Assembly: GCA_019420405.1 (NCBI GenBank)
Contig: JAHZHF010000053.1
Coordinates: forward strand, 1 to 5,478
DNA from: Clostridiales bacterium
GTDB lineage: Bacteria > Bacillota > Clostridia > Lachnospirales > Lachnospiraceae
Direction: 5' to 3'
Length of the DNA stretch: 5,478 nt
Made by a program: the position numbers and the translations under genes. Below the pieces are notes generated by a model. That model was given only the letters and a program-made list of their open reading frames with translations. It made no database searches and was not told the origin of the DNA. Position 1 is the stretch's first letter. Each line of letters opens with the position of its first letter. Positions 5,349 through 5,478 of the stretch are shown here, one piece after another.

Positions 5349-5478
5349 ATGGAAGAAATCATGCAGATTTTAGAGGAACTGGACTGGAGCCCGCTCTTTA
5401 TTTCTCTGAAAACGGGAGTGGTGGCGACTGTAATATCGTTTTTTCTGGGAATTTTTGCGGCGAGAAAGGTAGTTAAGG
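5349..5478 (+). CDS. modB: Molybdate ABC transporter permease ModB (5' part, cut by window edge)
   Basis: The open frame from ATG 5349 runs to the window end and gives 43 residues without a stop. After a short acidic N-terminus (MEEIMQILEEL) comes DWSPLFISLKTGVVATVISFFLGIFAARKV, which matches the first membrane helix of ModB/CysU-type permeases (SPL..SLK.....T...F.LG...A). ModB forms the membrane channel that takes molybdate from ModA, powered by the ATPase ModC. GGAGGAGAG (5338-5346) is a strong ribosome binding site, with GGAGG six bases before the ATG, and supports this start over the internal ATG at 5361. It follows modA by 102 bases including the hairpin. The family call rests on one helix plus context; the rest of modB and a modC gene are expected to the right. 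Confidence 0.85.
   Translation, partial: MEEIMQILEELDWSPLFISLKTGVVATVISFFLGIFAARKVVK

Noticed and set aside
1..5478. Novel defence system, CRISPR array, prophage or insertion sequence
   Set aside because: No regularly spaced repeats, transposase, integrase or phage genes are visible. All complete protein genes fit housekeeping or transport families.

Overview
The window looks like chromosomal DNA from a low-to-mid GC Gram-positive anaerobe, most likely a Clostridia member of the Lachnospiraceae type. Evidence: strong AGGAGG-type ribosome binding sites, sigma-A promoters with TTGNNN/TATAAT boxes, intrinsic terminators, a tRNA without encoded CCA, and a lipoprotein with an acidic Ser/Asp/Glu linker. 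The family assignment is inference from general feel, not from a search.

Layout. Positions 1-437 hold no gene. They contain a large imperfect inverted repeat (1-114), a weak terminator-like hairpin (174-200), a perfect 12-bp palindrome (213-224), a sigma-A promoter (270-298) and a structured leader. Positions 438-3235 form a tight plus-strand group: an AGCS-family sodium:amino-acid symporter, then hisH and hisF (both subunits of imidazole glycerol phosphate synthase), with gaps of 20 and 12 bases. After 95 bases comes ung, uracil-DNA glycosylase (3331-3999). ung converges on a minus-strand tRNA-Gly(CCC) (4072-4142), and the two share a hairpin flanked by A6 and T6 that can terminate in both directions (4031-4070).

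Positions 4143-4355 are a divergent control region. It holds the tRNA promoter on the minus strand, a plus-strand terminator hairpin that would insulate what follows, then a sigma-A promoter with a 24-bp near-palindrome over its -35 box and spacer, and a hairpin in the leader. This drives modA (4356-5246), the molybdate-binding lipoprotein. After a stable intercistronic hairpin comes the start of modB (5349 to the window end), the membrane permease of the same ABC importer, cut by the window edge.

How the genes fit together: HisH and HisF make one enzyme that uses glutamine. The upstream symporter could supply an amino acid (alanine, glycine or glutamine), but no other his gene is in the window. 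modA and modB are two of the three parts of the molybdate importer; modC is expected beyond the right edge. All protein genes belong to known families. The unexplained signals are in the non-coding DNA: the operator-like dyads, the leader structures and the repeats.
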